This document shows positions 7,120 to 7,516 of a stretch of DNA of 7,516 nt, one piece after another (positions within the stretch are counted from its first letter, which is position 1; each line of letters opens with the position of its first letter). The notes under the pieces were generated by a model that was not told the DNA's origin, did no database searches, and was given only the letters and a program-made list of their open reading frames with translations. This DNA comes from Sutterella sp. UBA4713 (GTDB lineage: Bacteria > Pseudomonadota > Gammaproteobacteria > Burkholderiales > Burkholderiaceae_F): positions 1 to 7,516 of the forward strand of contig DHJT01000051.1 of the NCBI GenBank assembly GCA_002404465.1, in the 5' to 3' direction. A program made the position numbers and the translations under genes.

Positions 7120-7171
7120 ATCCGATTCGGATCTTTCTTTGAATTGGAGATCCGTGTTCCAATCGACACGG
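7120..7171 (-). promoter_or_regulatory. Overlapping hairpins in the istA leader
   Basis: Three dyads lie immediately upstream of the istA ribosome site. CCGTGT/ACACGG pairs 7152-7157 with 7166-7171. GGATCT/AGATCC pairs 7129-7134 with 7148-7153. ATCCG/CGGAT pairs 7120-7124 with 7128-7132. The second shares bases with both of the others, so the first and third can form together but each excludes the second. That is the geometry of a leader that could control translation of the transposase. Function is inferred; no leader peptide was identified. Confidence 0.45.
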
Positions 7172-7341
7172 CCATGTTCATTGATCGCGCCAATTGAGCA
7201 GGTTAAAGTAAATTAAACGTCTTCTATGTTGATTTAAAAAGATATATTTGAGACCATCCCGGAAAATCGTTGAGGAGAGACGGTTGGAGTGCCCGGACTG
7301 CCTGCAAAGGGAGAGGAAAAAGGCATTGAATTGCTACGTTT

Positions 7342-7436
7342 GCGTGAGCTTATACGTCCAAAGTGGCGCAAATGACCGCGCCATCCGGCTCAGAATTGTG
7401 CGTCCAATTGCGGCTCAATAACTGCGTCCGCCAACA
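7342..7436 (-). repeat. istA-side end of the element: terminal and subterminal repeats
   Basis: Read inward on the minus strand, the terminus TGTTGGCGGACG is followed by two copies of GGACGCA-(5 or 6)-TGAGCC (7412-7429 and 7387-7405). A GGACGTATAA...ACGC copy follows at 7342-7359, matching the first repeat of the opposite end. Similar arrays in IS21 are transposase-binding sites. The 7172-7341 interval between this array and the leader hairpins is AT-rich around 7205-7250 and probably holds the istA promoter, but no convincing -35/-10 pair was found. Confidence 0.75.
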
Positions 7437-7437
7437 C

Positions 7438-7516
7438 TTGTAAAATCGAATAGGGGCACCCCCGGCGAAGAAGAACCATTTATTTGGATTGGTAGAAACG
7501 TCAGCGCAAATCTGAG
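7438..7516. other. 79-base flank beyond the insertion sequence, nothing recognised
   Basis: No gene start, RNA gene or strong dyad is evident here. A GGGGCACCCC stretch (7454-7463) is palindrome-like, but the loop would be too short to fold. This is presumably the chromosomal sequence into which the element inserted. Confidence 0.5.

Larger units (their letters stand above)
4732..7436 (-). mobile_element. IS21-family insertion sequence (istA-istB), apparently complete
   Basis: The element is about 2.7 kb. The 12-base termini TGTTAGCGGACG (4732-4743) and, on the minus strand, TGTTGGCGGACG (7425-7436) match at 11 of 12 bases and begin with TG, as is usual for this family. The match extends one base outward (G at 4731, C at 7437). 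Both ends carry several inward-facing subterminal repeats, typical of IS21 transposase-binding ends. Inside, istA and istB are both uninterrupted and in the family order. No exact target duplication is seen: the flanking 4-mers are TTTG (4728-4731) and CTTG (7437-7440), a 3 of 4 match. The element is probably mobile or recently so, but the outer boundaries could be off by one or two bases. Confidence 0.88.

Noticed and set aside
6226..7197. Plus-strand frames of 75-137 codons opposite istA
   Set aside because: They are antisense to a transposase with intact catalytic residues, and their translations show no family features.
7234..7326. 30-codon minus-strand frame upstream of istA, possible leader peptide
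   Set aside because: No Shine-Dalgarno site, low-complexity Ser/Pro composition, and no position relative to the leader hairpins that would suggest attenuation.

Overview
The window looks like a fragment of a mid-GC Gram-negative chromosome. The 89-residue HU protein has a proteobacterial sequence that most resembles betaproteobacterial HupB-type proteins; a Burkholderiales/Sutterellaceae-like host is my impression from memory, not a search result. No phage, plasmid or CRISPR signal is visible.

Layout. (1) Positions 1-3969, plus strand: a very large SNF2-family ATPase. It has a long, poorly recognisable N-terminal half and a complete C-terminal Swi2/Snf2 motor. The frame is open to the left edge, so the gene probably begins outside the window. 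(2) Positions 3970-4221: a 252-base convergent intergenic region packed with inverted repeats, where the SNF2 gene and the HU gene meet tail to tail. (3) Positions 4222-4491, minus strand: a complete HU gene, with a good Shine-Dalgarno site, a leader hairpin and a plausible sigma-70 promoter at 4585-4614. (4) Positions 4732-7436: an apparently intact IS21-family insertion sequence of about 2.7 kb. Its genes istA (transposase) and istB (AAA+ helper ATPase) are on the minus strand, 2 bases apart. Its ends are near-identical 12-base inverted termini, and each end carries several copies of two classes of internal repeat. (5) Positions 7438-7516: 79 bases of flank with nothing recognisable.

Functional view. 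The SNF2 motor and HU both act on DNA, but they are convergent and need not be functionally linked. IstA and IstB form a self-contained transposition module. The element lies about 117 bases upstream of the predicted hup -35 box and is transcribed in the same direction as hup, so read-through into hup is possible. The most interesting unexplained structures are the two-class end-repeat pattern of the element, a large imperfect stem-loop (4869-4940) between istB and the element end, overlapping hairpins in the istA leader, and the hairpin cluster between the SNF2 and HU genes. I found no convincing new multi-gene system.
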